Positions 55,831-63,983 of a stretch of 64,000 bases of DNA are shown piece by piece. Each line of letters begins with the position of its first letter. Within the stretch, counting starts at the first letter, position 1. The notes below the pieces were generated by a model. That model searched no databases and had not been told where the DNA came from. It saw only the letters and a list, made by a program, of their open reading frames with translations. This DNA is from Sphingopyxis sp. 2PD (GTDB lineage Bacteria > Pseudomonadota > Alphaproteobacteria > Sphingomonadales > Sphingomonadaceae), in NCBI RefSeq assembly GCF_005503695.1, contig NZ_SCMU01000004.1, positions 106,153 through 170,152 of the forward strand, given 5' to 3'. Position numbers and translations under genes: made by a program.

Positions 55831-56673
55831 ATGCGTACGTTCGTCTTGTTGGGGGTGGCCGCGGGGTCGTTGTTGCTGGCGGGCCGGGCCCATGCCGAAG
55901 CCCCGGCGATCGATGCGACCGCTGCGACCGACCTGGTGAGCGGCGTGTCCTATAATCATGATCCGCGCCCGGCGCTCGATTATGGCGCGCCCGCCGACGC
56001 TGACGTGCGCGTTTATACCGGCCACGCCGACCGGATCCCGAGCGAAGTCGAATATCGCCGCGTGTCGGGTTACGATGCCGAGGGGCGCTGGACCGGGACG
56101 TGGAACGGCACCTACGAGGCGCCCGACGGACGCCGTTACGACGGCAGCTATGAAGGCACGGTCGAGGGGCATGGCGCGGGTTACCCGCCCCCGCCGCATC
56201 ACTATTATGGCGGCGCGTACGACCCGCGCCACGACGCAGAAATGGAACGCCGCTGTGGCCGGGGGGGCACGGTGGGCGGCGCGGTTGTCGGCGGAGTCGT
56301 GGGGGGCGTCGTCGGCAACCGCATCGCCGGCAGAGGCAACCGCACCGAAGGCACGATCATCGGCGGCGCGTTGGGCGCGGTCGCGGGCGGCGCGATCGGC
56401 GATGCCGCGGACAAGAAGAAATGCGAAGCCTGGTGGGCGAGCCGCGGATCGCATCACAGCAGCACGACCTATCATCATGGCGGCTATGGCTATGGTTACG
56501 GCTATTACACCCCTGGTGTGGTGGTCACCACGATCATCACCGGCGGCGCGCCGGTGGTGACCGAAACGGTCGAGACGACCACCAAGACCTATTATGAAAA
56601 GGCGCCCGTGCGGAAACGCTATGTGGCCAAGAAAAAGTGGAAGCCGCGGCCCAAGCCGCGCTGCGTCTGCTGA
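55831..56673 (+). CDS. Exported glycine-zipper protein with Tyr/His-rich tail
   Basis: A 280-residue protein. The signal peptide is residues 1-22 (MRTFVLLGVAAGSLLLAGRA). A middle region has WTGTWNGTYEAPDGRRYDGS. A glycine zipper follows at about 148-190 (GGAVVGGVVGGVVGNRIAGR and IIGGALGAVAGGAIGDAADK), which would insert in or span a membrane as packed helices. The tail is rich in His, Tyr and Gly (HHGGYGYGYGYY) and then Val/Thr and basic residues, ending RCVC. Glycine-zipper envelope proteins include pore formers and outer-membrane stress proteins. Its function here is unknown. A strong terminator follows. Confidence 0.75.
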   Translation: MRTFVLLGVAAGSLLLAGRAHAEAPAIDATAATDLVSGVSYNHDPRPALDYGAPADADVRVYTGHADRIPSEVEYRRVSGYDAEGRWTGTWNGTYEAPDGRRYDGSYEGTVEGHGAGYPPPPHHYYGGAYDPRHDAEMERRCGRGGTVGGAVVGGVVGGVVGNRIAGRGNRTEGTIIGGALGAVAGGAIGDAADKKKCEAWWASRGSHHSSTTYHHGGYGYGYGYYTPGVVVTTIITGGAPVVTETVETTTKTYYEKAPVRKRYVAKKKWKPRPKPRCVC

Positions 56674-56706
56674 TTGCCCGACAGGTCTGGTCACCTGGGG
56701 TCAGAA

Positions 56707-56737
56707 GGCCCGCCATCCAAGCGATGGCGGGCCTTTT
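56707..56737 (+). terminator. Rho-independent terminator
   Basis: GGCCCGCCATC and GATGGCGGGCC are perfect 11-base arms around CAAGC, followed by TTTT. It ends the transcript of the glycine-zipper protein gene. Confidence 0.88.
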
Positions 56738-56860
56738 CCATTCCGGCGCTCGGGCTGTCGTACTAGCACCACGGTTCAGCGGCGCGAAAGCATCAAGAGC
56801 TTAGCAAGGCGGCATTGCGGGCTGGACCATCCTTTGCCCGCCCTTGGGGAGGTTCCCGCG

Positions 56861-57406
56861 ATGCGTAAATTCACCAGTCTTGCCGCTGCGGCCGCCGTCG
56901 TCATCACCTCGGTCGGGTTCAGCGCCGCCCCCGCCGAAGCGCGGTCGCGCCATGGCGGCTGGGGCCATCGCCATCACGACCGCGTCAGCGCGGGTGACGT
57001 GCTCGGCGGCCTGCTGATCATCGGCACCATCGCCGCGATCGCCAGCGCCGCGAGCAAGGACAAGCGCGAACGCGCACCCGACTATCGTTACGATCCGCCA
57101 TATCGCGACGATCAGCGTTACGAGCAGCGCGACAGCGATTATGTGCCGCCGGTCGACGACCGCCGCGGCGACGATGGGGCGGCCGCCTATGACAATGGCG
57201 ATGTCCAGCGCCGCGCCGCCGACGCTTGCAGCTGGGCGGTCGAGGCCGAAATGGGCGACGACGCCCGCGTCGACCGGATCGACGGCACCGAGGCGAACAA
57301 CGGCGGCTGGTACGTCACCGGCACCGCATCGCGGCTGGGCGGCGAAGTCCGCAGTTTCGGTTGCAGTTACCGCAACGGCCGCGTCGTCGACGTCAGTTTT
57401 GGTTGA
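56861..57406 (+). CDS. Exported hypothetical protein, paralogue of the gene at 57709
   Basis: This 181-residue protein has a signal peptide (MRKFTSLAAAAAVVITSVGF, cut near AEA-RS), then SAGDVLGGLLIIGTIAAIAS, a glycine-rich membrane-like helix. A tyrosine/arginine/aspartate-rich low-complexity stretch (YRYDPPYRDDQRYEQRDSDY) and a C-terminal domain with two cysteines (AADACSWAVEAEMGDDARVD and FGCSYRNGRVVDVSFG) follow. The same order is found in the gene at 57709-58233. The two cysteines could form a disulfide outside the cytoplasm. No function is known. The ATG at 56861 follows GGGGAGG; longer frames upstream cross the terminator and were rejected. Confidence 0.75.
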   Translation: MRKFTSLAAAAAVVITSVGFSAAPAEARSRHGGWGHRHHDRVSAGDVLGGLLIIGTIAAIASAASKDKRERAPDYRYDPPYRDDQRYEQRDSDYVPPVDDRRGDDGAAAYDNGDVQRRAADACSWAVEAEMGDDARVDRIDGTEANNGGWYVTGTASRLGGEVRSFGCSYRNGRVVDVSFG

Positions 57407-57431
57407 GCTGCAACCAGCCCAATGTGTTGAA

Positions 57432-57498
57432 CCGTAGCCCTGAGCCTGTCGAAGGGCGCATATCCGAGAAGCGCCCTTCGACAGGCTCAGGGCTACGG
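57432..57498. repeat. Intergenic inverted-repeat family A, perfect 28-bp arms
   Basis: The arms at 57432-57459 (CCGTAGCCCTGAGCCTGTCG onward) and 57471-57498 are exact complements around ATATCCGAGAA. The nearly identical element at 62305-62371 differs in one arm position (CTTG for CCTG). The remaining part of the 302-base gap 57407-57708 holds no recognisable feature. Confidence 0.93.
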
Positions 57499-57708
57499 TG
57501 ATGGACGCCGCTTATAATCAAGACGAACTTCTTTGCGCGGCCGCGTCACCTCCAAGGTGGCGCGGCCCTTCGCTTTGAAACTGAACCCCAGCGAAACCAA
57601 GGCTGAACGCCAGATAAGCGACGGGTTCAGCATCGTGTCACCCCCGACTCGGTAGAACATCCTCAACAGGCTGCAACGCTGCCGCCTGCGCCTGAAGGAG
57701 ACCGAACC

Positions 57709-58233
57709 ATGGCTATCAAGACCAACCTGACCAAGGCCGCAATTGGTGCGGCCACCGCTGGCGCGATGCTGATGAGCGCCGCCCCCGCCGCCGCCCGCGA
57801 TCGCTACGATCGCGACGGTATCAGCGCGGGCGAAGTGATCGCCGGTGCCGTCGTGCTCGGCGGCCTTGCGGCGATCCTGTCGAGCGGCAACAACGACCGC
57901 TATGATCGTTACGACAACCGCTATCGCGGTCGCTACGACGATCCGCGCTACGGCTATGGCTATGACTATAACCGCTATGGCAACAGCCGCAGCGCCGTGA
58001 ACCAGTGCGTGAACGCGGTCGAACGGGGCAGCCGTCGTTATGGCAACACCGACGTCACTCAGGTGACGAGCATCGATCGCAAGCGCGACGGCTATAAGGT
58101 GAAGGGCCGCGTCGTCGTCCGCGACGGTTATGGCGGTCGCTGGGGCCGTGGCGGCTATTACGACCAGGGCAAATTCACCTGCGACATCCGCTATGGCCGC
58201 GTGCAGGACATCCGTTTCTCGGGCCTGCGTTAA
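57709..58233 (+). CDS. Exported hypothetical protein with YD/GR-rich repeats, paralogue of the gene at 56861
   Basis: A 174-residue protein: signal peptide LTKAAIGAATAGAMLMSAAP, cut near AAARD; then ISAGEVIAGAVVLGGLAAIL, matching the glycine-rich helix of the neighbour; then a low-complexity stretch of Tyr, Asp and Arg (DRYDRYDNRYRGRYDDPRYG); and a C-terminal domain with two cysteines (AVNQCVNAVERGSRRYGNTD and FTCDIRYGRVQDIRFSG). The start follows AAGGAGACC. The shared order with the preceding gene indicates tandem duplication, although the repeat regions have diverged. A strong terminator follows. Function unknown; an envelope location is likely. Confidence 0.78.
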   Translation: MAIKTNLTKAAIGAATAGAMLMSAAPAAARDRYDRDGISAGEVIAGAVVLGGLAAILSSGNNDRYDRYDNRYRGRYDDPRYGYGYDYNRYGNSRSAVNQCVNAVERGSRRYGNTDVTQVTSIDRKRDGYKVKGRVVVRDGYGGRWGRGGYYDQGKFTCDIRYGRVQDIRFSGLR

Positions 58234-58240
58234 GAACCGG

Positions 58241-58272
58241 AAAGCCCCTCCCCTCACAGGGAGGGGCTTTTT
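58241..58272 (+). terminator. Rho-independent terminator
   Basis: AAAGCCCCTCCC and GGGAGGGGCTTT are perfect arms around CCTCACA with the right arm running into TTTTT. It ends the paralogue gene's transcript. A further small hairpin, GCCCCGC and GCGGGGC, follows at 58277-58295. Confidence 0.88.
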
Positions 58273-58355
58273 GTCGTCGCCCCGCCTCCGCGGGGCAACG
58301 GTATGAAGGCGGCGATGGCGCTTGCTTCGCCCCCATACCCACCGCATGATGCGGC

Positions 58356-59681
58356 ATGATCAAACAGAGCCTGCTCGCCGCCCTCCTGCTCATTGCGCCG
58401 ACCGCTGCGCATGGACAGGATCAGACCCCCGCCGCCGATCCCGCGCGCCTGAAGGCCGATGTCGAAAAGCTGGTGTCGTTCGGCACCCGCCACACGCTGT
58501 CGTCGGCGACCGATCCGAAACGCGGCATCGGCGCGGCGCGCAATTGGGGTGCGGCCGAGTTTGCCCGTATTTCAAAGGCCTGTGGCGGCTGCCTGACCGT
58601 CGAGCGGATCGCCGATCGCTTTGACGGGCCGCGCGCCCCGGACGGGGTGATCGTCGAAAATGTGTTGGCGATCCAGAAGGGCAGCGGCGATCCCGCCCAT
58701 GTCATCATCATCGCGGGGCATATCGACAGCCGGGTCAGCGACCCGATGAACTTCACCGCCGACGCCCCCGGAGCCAACGACGATGCATCGGGCACCGCGC
58801 TGGTGATCGAGGCAGCGCGGCTGTTATCGAAGCACAAGCATCGCGCGACGATCGTCTATGCGCTGCTGTCGGGCGAGGAACAGGGATTGTGGGGCGGGCG
58901 CCTGCTTGCGCGGCACGCCAAGGAAAAAAACTGGCCGGTCGCCGCGATGCTGAACAACGACATCGTCGGCGGCATCAAGGGGACCGACGGTACCATCGTC
59001 GACAACCGCGTGCGGGTGTTCAGCGAGGGCATTCGCGCGTCGGAAGATCTGGCGGCACAGCTGGCGCGGCGCGGCATCGGCGGCGAGGATGACGGCCCGT
59101 CGCGCGCGCTGGCCAAGGCGGCGATTCGAGCGGGAAAACAAAGTCCCACGATCGGCCTCGACGTGCTCGCGGTGCGGCGTCCCGACCGTTTCCGCCGCGG
59201 CGGCGACCATCTGCCGTCGCTCGAGCTTGGTTATCCGGCGATCCGGTTCAGCGTCGGGATCGAGGACTACGACCATCAGCATCAGGATTTGCGCACCGAA
59301 AACGGCCGCAAATATGGCGACACCGTCGACGAGATGGACTTTGCCTATCTGGCCCGCGTCACCGCGCTGAACGTCGTGCTGGCCAGCGAGCTTGCTGCCG
59401 CGCCGCCCGCACCCGCCAGCGTCAGCATCGACGGCGCGGTGAGTTCGGATACCAAAGTGTCGTGGACACCGGTCAAGGATGCGGTCGCCTATCGTTTGTA
59501 CTGGCGCCGTGCCGACCGCAACGACTGGACCGACAGCCAGCTCGTCCCGGCGGACGCCGCCGCTGCGGGACGGACGTTGCCCGGCGTCATCATCGACGAT
59601 CATTTCTTTGGTGTTTCAGCCCTTTCGGCCGATGGTAGCGAAAGCATCGTCACCTTTGGCGGCTTGCCGCCCGCGCAATAA
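58356..59681 (+). CDS. M28-family zinc aminopeptidase, exported
   Basis: A 441-residue protein with signal peptide MIKQSLLAALLLIAPTAAHG. The two-zinc M28 site is visible: IIIAGHIDSRVSD (His and Asp), GANDDASGTALV (bridging Asp), LLSGEEQGLWG (catalytic Glu pair) and IEDYDHQHQDLRTENG near the last His ligand. After the catalytic domain (about 30-345) comes a fibronectin-type-III-like domain (about 350-440, with VSWTPVKDAVAYRLYWRRAD). It would release N-terminal residues from peptides in the periplasm. It is the fourth exported peptidase in the window. It begins about 120 bases after the paralogue gene. Confidence 0.92.
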   Translation: MIKQSLLAALLLIAPTAAHGQDQTPAADPARLKADVEKLVSFGTRHTLSSATDPKRGIGAARNWGAAEFARISKACGGCLTVERIADRFDGPRAPDGVIVENVLAIQKGSGDPAHVIIIAGHIDSRVSDPMNFTADAPGANDDASGTALVIEAARLLSKHKHRATIVYALLSGEEQGLWGGRLLARHAKEKNWPVAAMLNNDIVGGIKGTDGTIVDNRVRVFSEGIRASEDLAAQLARRGIGGEDDGPSRALAKAAIRAGKQSPTIGLDVLAVRRPDRFRRGGDHLPSLELGYPAIRFSVGIEDYDHQHQDLRTENGRKYGDTVDEMDFAYLARVTALNVVLASELAAAPPAPASVSIDGAVSSDTKVSWTPVKDAVAYRLYWRRADRNDWTDSQLVPADAAAAGRTLPGVIIDDHFFGVSALSADGSESIVTFGGLPPAQ

Positions 59682-59773
59682 TTACCGAACACGCTATACG
59701 AATATTTACCTTCTGCTGTTAACGCGAGAACGGGACCATCATCATCGGTCGACGTGGGGGTCGGGCGACAGCA

Positions 59774-60238
59774 ATGGGTCGCGCCATGTCAATTCCCGAG
59801 GCTCCCCCAGCCTCACCGCCTCCAGACGAAAAGCGCCAGCCGCGGCAGTCGCGCCTTGTCAAGGCGGCGCTTGCCTGCGCGCGCCTGGGAAAATTCGACG
59901 TCACCATCCGCAACGTATCCGAAACGGGCATTGGCGGGCAGGCGCCGGGTGCGCTGCATATCGGTGAACGAATCACGGTATTCCTGCCCGGTCACGAACC
60001 GATGCTGGGCACGGTGCGCTGGGTCGCGGGTACACGTTTCGGGATCCAGACCGACCACCCGGTCGAGGCCGCGCGCCTGCGTGCCGCGCACGGCAGCGGC
60101 GCGGCACCTGCCGAAAATATCGCGGGGTTCGAAATCATCCCGCCCCCGATGGCCCCAGTGCGGCGTCCGGGGCTGGTGCTGGGGAGTGCCCAGCCGGCGC
60201 ATTTCGGGCGCAGCGTTTGGCAAGACAAGCGGTCGTAG
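59774..60238 (+). CDS. PilZ-domain protein (candidate cyclic di-GMP receptor)
   Basis: A 154-residue protein. The PilZ motifs are present: RQPRQSR (RxxxR, about residues 22-28) and NVSETGIGGQ (a D/NxSxxG form), followed by IGERITVFLPGHEPMLGTVR and WVAGTRFGIQTDHPVE. These are the residues that bind c-di-GMP. The C-terminal 50 residues are Pro-rich. Asn replaces the usual Asp in DxSxxG, a tolerated variant in many sphingomonads, so binding is likely but not sure. The start is ATG 59774 or 59786. A family C repeat follows before the convergent ctrA gene. Confidence 0.82.
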   Translation: MGRAMSIPEAPPASPPPDEKRQPRQSRLVKAALACARLGKFDVTIRNVSETGIGGQAPGALHIGERITVFLPGHEPMLGTVRWVAGTRFGIQTDHPVEAARLRAAHGSGAAPAENIAGFEIIPPPMAPVRRPGLVLGSAQPAHFGRSVWQDKRS

Positions 60239-60241
60239 GAT

Positions 60242-60352
60242 TCCCCCTCCCTCTTGGGGAGGGGTTAGGGGTGGGTACAAGCGCAGCGAACTGAGGCAGC
60301 AAGCCGCCTTCGGCGGCTTACCCACCCCCGACCCCTCCCTAGGAGGGAGGGG
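60242..60352. repeat. Intergenic repeat family C, copy 2
   Basis: TCCCCCTCCCTCTTGGGGAG to CCCTCCCTAGGAGGGAGGGG, with GGGGTTAGGGGTGGGTACAA, the hairpin GCCGCCTTCGGCGGC and ACCCACCCC inside. It matches the copy at 22241-22350. It lies between the convergent PilZ and ctrA genes. Confidence 0.85.
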
Positions 60353-60443
60353 AGAAGAAGTGACTGCTCACCGCCAAAAGAAAACCGGCGCGGATTGCTC
60401 CGCGCCGGGTTCCCTCGGTTAACTCTTGGCGAGGTGTAGTGCG

Positions 60444-61151
60444 TCAGGCGACACGGCGCACCTCATTGCCCTCATCGTCGATGTCGCGCAGGACATAACC
60501 GCGGCCCCAGACCGTCTCGATATAATTTTCGCCTTCGCACGCCAGCGCCAGTTTCTTGCGCAGCTTGCAGATGAAGACGTCGATGATTTTGAGTTCGGGT
60601 TCGTCCATGCCGCCATACAGGTGGTTCAGGAACATTTCCTTGGTCAGCGTCGTGCCCTTGCGCAGCGAAAGCAGCTCGAGCATCTGATATTCCTTGCCGG
60701 TCAGATGCACGCGGGTCGTGTCGACCTCGACCGTCTTGGTGTCCAGATTGACCGCCAGCTTGCCGGTCTTGATCACGCTCTGGCTGTGGCCCTTCGAGCG
60801 GCGGACGACCGCATGGATGCGGGCGACCAGCTCGTCGCGATGGAAGGGCTTGGTGACATAATCGTCGGCGCCAAAGCCGAACGAGCGCACCTTTGAATCC
60901 ATTTCGGAAATGCCCGACAGGATCAGCACCGGCGTCTGCACCTTGGCGGTGCGCAGCTTTTTCAGCACGTCATAGCCGTGCATGTCGGGCAGGTTCAGGT
61001 CGAGCAGGATGATGTCGTAATCATAGAGCTTACCCAGGTCCAAGCCTTCTTCACCCAGATCGGTGGTGTAGACGTTGAAGCCTTCGGTCGTGAGCATCGT
61101 GTCGATCGCCTTGGCGGTCGTCGGCTCGTCCTCGATCAGCAATACACGCAT
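60444..61151 (-). CDS. ctrA: Cell-cycle response regulator CtrA
   Basis: This 235-residue OmpR-type response regulator has [20 protein letters not shown], the phosphoacceptor Asp51 in [32 protein letters not shown] and a winged helix ending [27 protein letters not shown] precedes the ATG. CtrA controls cell-cycle, motility and development genes and silences the replication origin in Caulobacter; in sphingomonads its role is less defined. The C-terminus is RRVA, not the AA that ClpXP reads in Caulobacter CtrA. A near-palindromic TTAA-N7-TTAAC site lies upstream, so it probably regulates itself. Confidence 0.96.
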   Translation of the reverse strand: MRVLLIEDEPTTAKAIDTMLTTEGFNVYTTDLGEEGLDLGKLYDYDIILLDLNLPDMHGYDVLKKLRTAKVQTPVLILSGISEMDSKVRSFGFGADDYVTKPFHRDELVARIHAVVRRSKGHSQSVIKTGKLAVNLDTKTVEVDTTRVHLTGKEYQMLELLSLRKGTTLTKEMFLNHLYGGMDEPELKIIDVFICKLRKKLALACEGENYIETVWGRGYVLRDIDDEGNEVRRVA

Positions 61152-61280
61152 TGGGCACCCCTTGATTGTTTCCCACGACAGCCCTGCTTTTCCGATCACC
61201 TGGCTATCGTGCGATGCCACCGACCGACCCCTGTTGCGGACTGCCGGAACATTAACCACGAAACTAATGAAGGGAAAAGG

Positions 61281-61296
61281 TTAATTTTGATTTAAC
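61281..61296 (-). promoter_or_regulatory. CtrA box upstream of ctrA
   Basis: TTAA (61281-61284), TTTTGAT (seven bases), TTAAC (61292-61296). The context GGTTAA...TTAACC makes it symmetric, so it is a match in both orientations. It lies 130 bases before the ctrA ATG. Another TTAAC, at 61253-61257, is nearby. Autoregulation of ctrA through such boxes is established in Caulobacter. Confidence 0.7.
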
Positions 61297-61348
61297 CCGC
61301 AGAACTCCGCGAGTCGCGGCGAATCCGTACCGCCCGATTTGGGTCTTT

Positions 61349-62284
61349 CTACGACGTCCCGAGCGCGAGATGATCGGTATGCGCGCCGGTGCACGACCGC
61401 TTCAACGTATCGACAAGATGGTCGGCGAGCGCCCGCACTCGCGCCGGACGCAGCCGTGACGGCGGCGACAGCAGGTGCAGATACGCCTGCGGCAATGACC
61501 AGTCAGTCAAGATGCGGACAAGCGCGCCCGACGCCAGCGCTTCCTCTGCAATGAAGTCGGGCAGCGCCGCGATACCGCCGTCCGCGATAAGCAGCGGGAT
61601 CATGATGTCGCCATTGTTGGTGAACAACGGCCCGGTCGGGATCACCGTCGCATCCTCCCCGCCGCGATGAAAACGCAGCGGCGACGTGCGCTCACGGTGG
61701 CCGTAGCCGATCAGCCGATGACCGGCGAGGTCGAGCGGATGACGCGGGGTGCCGTGCTGCGCCAGATAGTCGGGACTGGCAATCAGGGACGCCGCGACCG
61801 GCGAAATGGTGCGCGCGAGCAGGCTGCTGTCCTCCATCGTCGCGATGCGCAGCCCCAGGTCGATGCCCTCGGCGACGAGATCGTGGCGCGCGTCGCTCAG
61901 CATGACGTCGATCTCGACCGCCGGATGCATCGCCAGAAAGGCGGCAATCGGCCCGCCGAGCACCTTGATCCCGAAACTCATCGGCGCGGCGAGGCGGATC
62001 GGGCCTGCCAGGTCGACGCGGTCGCCGCGCGCCGCCTCGGTCGCCGCGGTCGCCGCCGCGACCATGGCATGCGCTTCGCCGAGCAACCCTGCGCCGGCGG
62101 TCGATACGGTGACAGTGCGCGAACTGCGATGGAGCAGCGCGATGCCGAGCGACGTTTCGAGGCGCGTCACCGCCTTTGATACGCTCGCCTTCGATATGCC
62201 CAGCGATGCGGCCGCGGCCGTAAAGCTGCCGCTGTCGGCGACCGCGGCGAAACAGGCCCAGCCTTCGTAATCGGGTAAGGACAC
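61349..62284 (-). CDS. LysR-family transcriptional regulator
   Basis: This 311-residue protein starts at GTG 62284 (MSLPDYEGWACFAAVADSGS), with GAGGAG seven bases upstream. A GTG seven codons earlier lies on the first bases of a family A repeat and was rejected. The helix-turn-helix is residues about 10-65, with GSFTAAAASLGISKASVSKA, and the substrate domain follows (GPIRLAAPMSFGIKVLGGPI, GIDLGLRIATMEDSSLLART). It resembles the group that controls small-molecule stress genes. It is divergent from the pirin and azoreductase genes, its likely targets. The family A repeat lies between them. Confidence 0.93.
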   Translation of the reverse strand: MSLPDYEGWACFAAVADSGSFTAAAASLGISKASVSKAVTRLETSLGIALLHRSSRTVTVSTAGAGLLGEAHAMVAAATAATEAARGDRVDLAGPIRLAAPMSFGIKVLGGPIAAFLAMHPAVEIDVMLSDARHDLVAEGIDLGLRIATMEDSSLLARTISPVAASLIASPDYLAQHGTPRHPLDLAGHRLIGYGHRERTSPLRFHRGGEDATVIPTGPLFTNNGDIMIPLLIADGGIAALPDFIAEEALASGALVRILTDWSLPQAYLHLLSPPSRLRPARVRALADHLVDTLKRSCTGAHTDHLALGTS

Positions 62285-62304
62285 GGATGACTCCTCGAAC
62301 TTCA

Positions 62305-62371
62305 CCGTAGCCCTGAGCTTGTCGAAGGGCGCTTATCCGAGAAGCGCCCTTCGACAAGCTCAGGGCTACGG
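62305..62371. repeat. Intergenic inverted-repeat family A, in the LysR-pirin intergenic region
   Basis: The arms at 62305-62332 (CCGTAGCCCTGAGCTTGTCG onward) and 62344-62371 are exact complements around TTATCCGAGAA. It shares the loop and all but one arm base with 57432-57498. It starts 20 bases upstream of the LysR start chosen here. Confidence 0.93.
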
Positions 62372-62519
62372 TGCTTGCTGCAACAATTATCGCGATTCTG
62401 GAAACAATAGATTTCCATCTACGCTATTTTCGAAACGATCTCCATCGCTATCTTGTCCTCAACACCGCAGCATCGCCGGGCATCCCGCCAAGGCGCGGCG
62501 CGACAGAAAGGACAAGGCC

Positions 62520-63218
62520 ATGATCGACATTCGCAAATTCGACACGCTGGGCCACGCCAACCACGGCTGGCTCGATGCCCGCCATCATTTTTCCTTCGCC
62601 AACTATTATGACGAAGGCCGGATGGGCTGGGGGGCGCTGCGCGTCTGGAACGACGACGCCATTGCGGCGCAGTCGGGTTTCCCCCCGCATCCGCATCGCG
62701 ACATGGAAATCATCACCTATGTCCGCACCGGCGCGATCACCCACCGCGACAGCATGGGCAATACGGGCCGCACCGCGGCGGGTGACGTGCAGGTGATGAG
62801 CGCCGGTACGGGCGTGACCCACAGCGAGTTCAACCTCGAAGATGAGGAAACCACGCTGTTCCAGATCTGGATCATGCCCGATCAGGCTGGCGGCAACCCC
62901 GGCTGGGGCGCGCGCCAGTTTCCCAAGAATGATCGCTCGGGCCAGTTCGTGACGCTGGCGAGCGGCATCGAAGGCGACACCGACGCGTTGCCGATCCGCG
63001 CCAATGCCCGGGTGGCGGCGGCGACGGTAAACGCGGGTGAGAGCGTATCCTACGATCTCGACGCCGGTCGCCACGCCTATCTGGTGGCTGCCAAGGGCCG
63101 CATCCGTGTCAACGGCACCGACGCTGATCCCCGCGACGGCATTGCGCTCCGCGATGTCGGGACGATCACGGTCGAGGCGCTCGACGACGCCGAGCTGGTG
63201 CTCGTCGACAGCCTCTAA
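62520..63218 (+). CDS. Pirin-family protein
   Basis: A 232-residue bicupin. The N-terminal cupin holds the metal site: HPHRDMEIITYVRTGAITHR (two His after PHPH and a third His) and MSAGTGVTHSEFNLEDEETT (His and Glu). The C-terminal cupin is the usual degenerate one. Bacterial pirins include quercetin 2,3-dioxygenases and metabolic regulators; the function of this one is not determined. RBS AAAGGACAAGG precedes the ATG at 62520. It is divergent from the LysR gene and co-directional with the azoreductase 130 bases on, a common LysR-pirin-azoR grouping that suggests a response to quinones or other electrophiles. Confidence 0.92.
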   Translation: MIDIRKFDTLGHANHGWLDARHHFSFANYYDEGRMGWGALRVWNDDAIAAQSGFPPHPHRDMEIITYVRTGAITHRDSMGNTGRTAAGDVQVMSAGTGVTHSEFNLEDEETTLFQIWIMPDQAGGNPGWGARQFPKNDRSGQFVTLASGIEGDTDALPIRANARVAAATVNAGESVSYDLDAGRHAYLVAAKGRIRVNGTDADPRDGIALRDVGTITVEALDDAELVLVDSL

Positions 63219-63348
63219 AGCCCCCCCGGGCCGCCGATGTCCCTCCCCGACGGCGGCCCACCCCGTGCCGCGAGCTTTCCCCAAGAATAGGGGCTGCTCG
63301 CGGCACCCCCTCCCCTCCAAGTTCAACGTCCATCAAAGGAGTCATCAT

Positions 63349-63945
63349 ATGTCGCATATTCTTCGCATCGACGCCTCGGCCCGCCACAGCGGATCGACCA
63401 CCCGCCAGCTCGCCGACCAGCTCGTCGCCCGCCTGGTTGAACAGGGTTATGGCAGCGCCGTCACCCGCCGCGATTTGGCGATCAATCCGCCCGCGCTGCT
63501 CAACGAAGCCTGGGTCGGCGCCAACTTCACCGACGATGCCGATCGCAGCGACGATCAGCGCGCGGTGCTCGCGCATTCGGACGAGCTGATCGCCGAACTC
63601 GAAGCCGCCGACACGATCGTCATCGGCGTGCCGGTCTATAACTTCGCCATCCCCGCGGCGCTGAAAGCATGGATCGACCAGATCGCCCGCGCCCGCCGCA
63701 CCTTCCGCTACACCGAAACCGGCCCCGAAGGACTGCTCAAGGACAAGAAGGCCTATCTGGTCGTCGCATCGGGCGGCGTGCCGGTCGGCAGCGATTATGA
63801 TTTCGCCACCGGCTATCTGCGCCACGTCCTCGGCTTTGTGGGCATCACCGACGTCACCATCATCGAAGCGGGCCAGCAGATGATGGACAGCGAAGCCGTG
63901 AACCGCGCGACCGCCGCCATCGAAGAACTGAAGCAGGCCGCCTGA
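63349..63945 (+). CDS. azoR: FMN-dependent NADH-azoreductase
   Basis: A 198-residue flavodoxin-fold enzyme. The FMN phosphate loop is IDASARHSGSTTRQLADQLV, the central strand has DTIVIGVPVYNFAIPAALK and the ring-binding loop is VVASGGVPVG. It makes two-electron reductions of quinones and azo compounds with NADH, as a dimer, and so protects against thiol-reactive quinones. RBS AAAGGAG precedes the ATG at 63349. The 50 bases after the stop contain a family B-like hairpin (see 63951-63983). The LysR and pirin genes upstream are probable partners. Confidence 0.94.
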   Translation: MSHILRIDASARHSGSTTRQLADQLVARLVEQGYGSAVTRRDLAINPPALLNEAWVGANFTDDADRSDDQRAVLAHSDELIAELEAADTIVIGVPVYNFAIPAALKAWIDQIARARRTFRYTETGPEGLLKDKKAYLVVASGGVPVGSDYDFATGYLRHVLGFVGITDVTIIEAGQQMMDSEAVNRATAAIEELKQAA

Positions 63946-63950
63946 TCGAG

Positions 63951-63983
63951 AATCCTCCCCATCGCTGCGCGACAGGGAGGATT
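63951..63983. repeat. Hairpin with family B end sequence
   Basis: AATCCTCCC and GGGAGGATT are perfect arms around CATCGCTGCGCGACA, followed by ATTTCTT. It matches the outer ends of the family B elements but without the inner part, so it may be a minimal or partial copy that serves as a terminator for azoR. Confidence 0.65.

Noticed and set aside
56594..56860. N-terminal extension of the exported protein gene at 56861
   Set aside because: It crosses a strong terminator and the end of the previous gene; the inner ATG gives a clear signal peptide and RBS.
62285..62305. Upstream GTG start for the LysR gene
   Set aside because: It uses the last bases of a dispersed repeat; the GTG at 62284 has GAGGAG at the correct distance.
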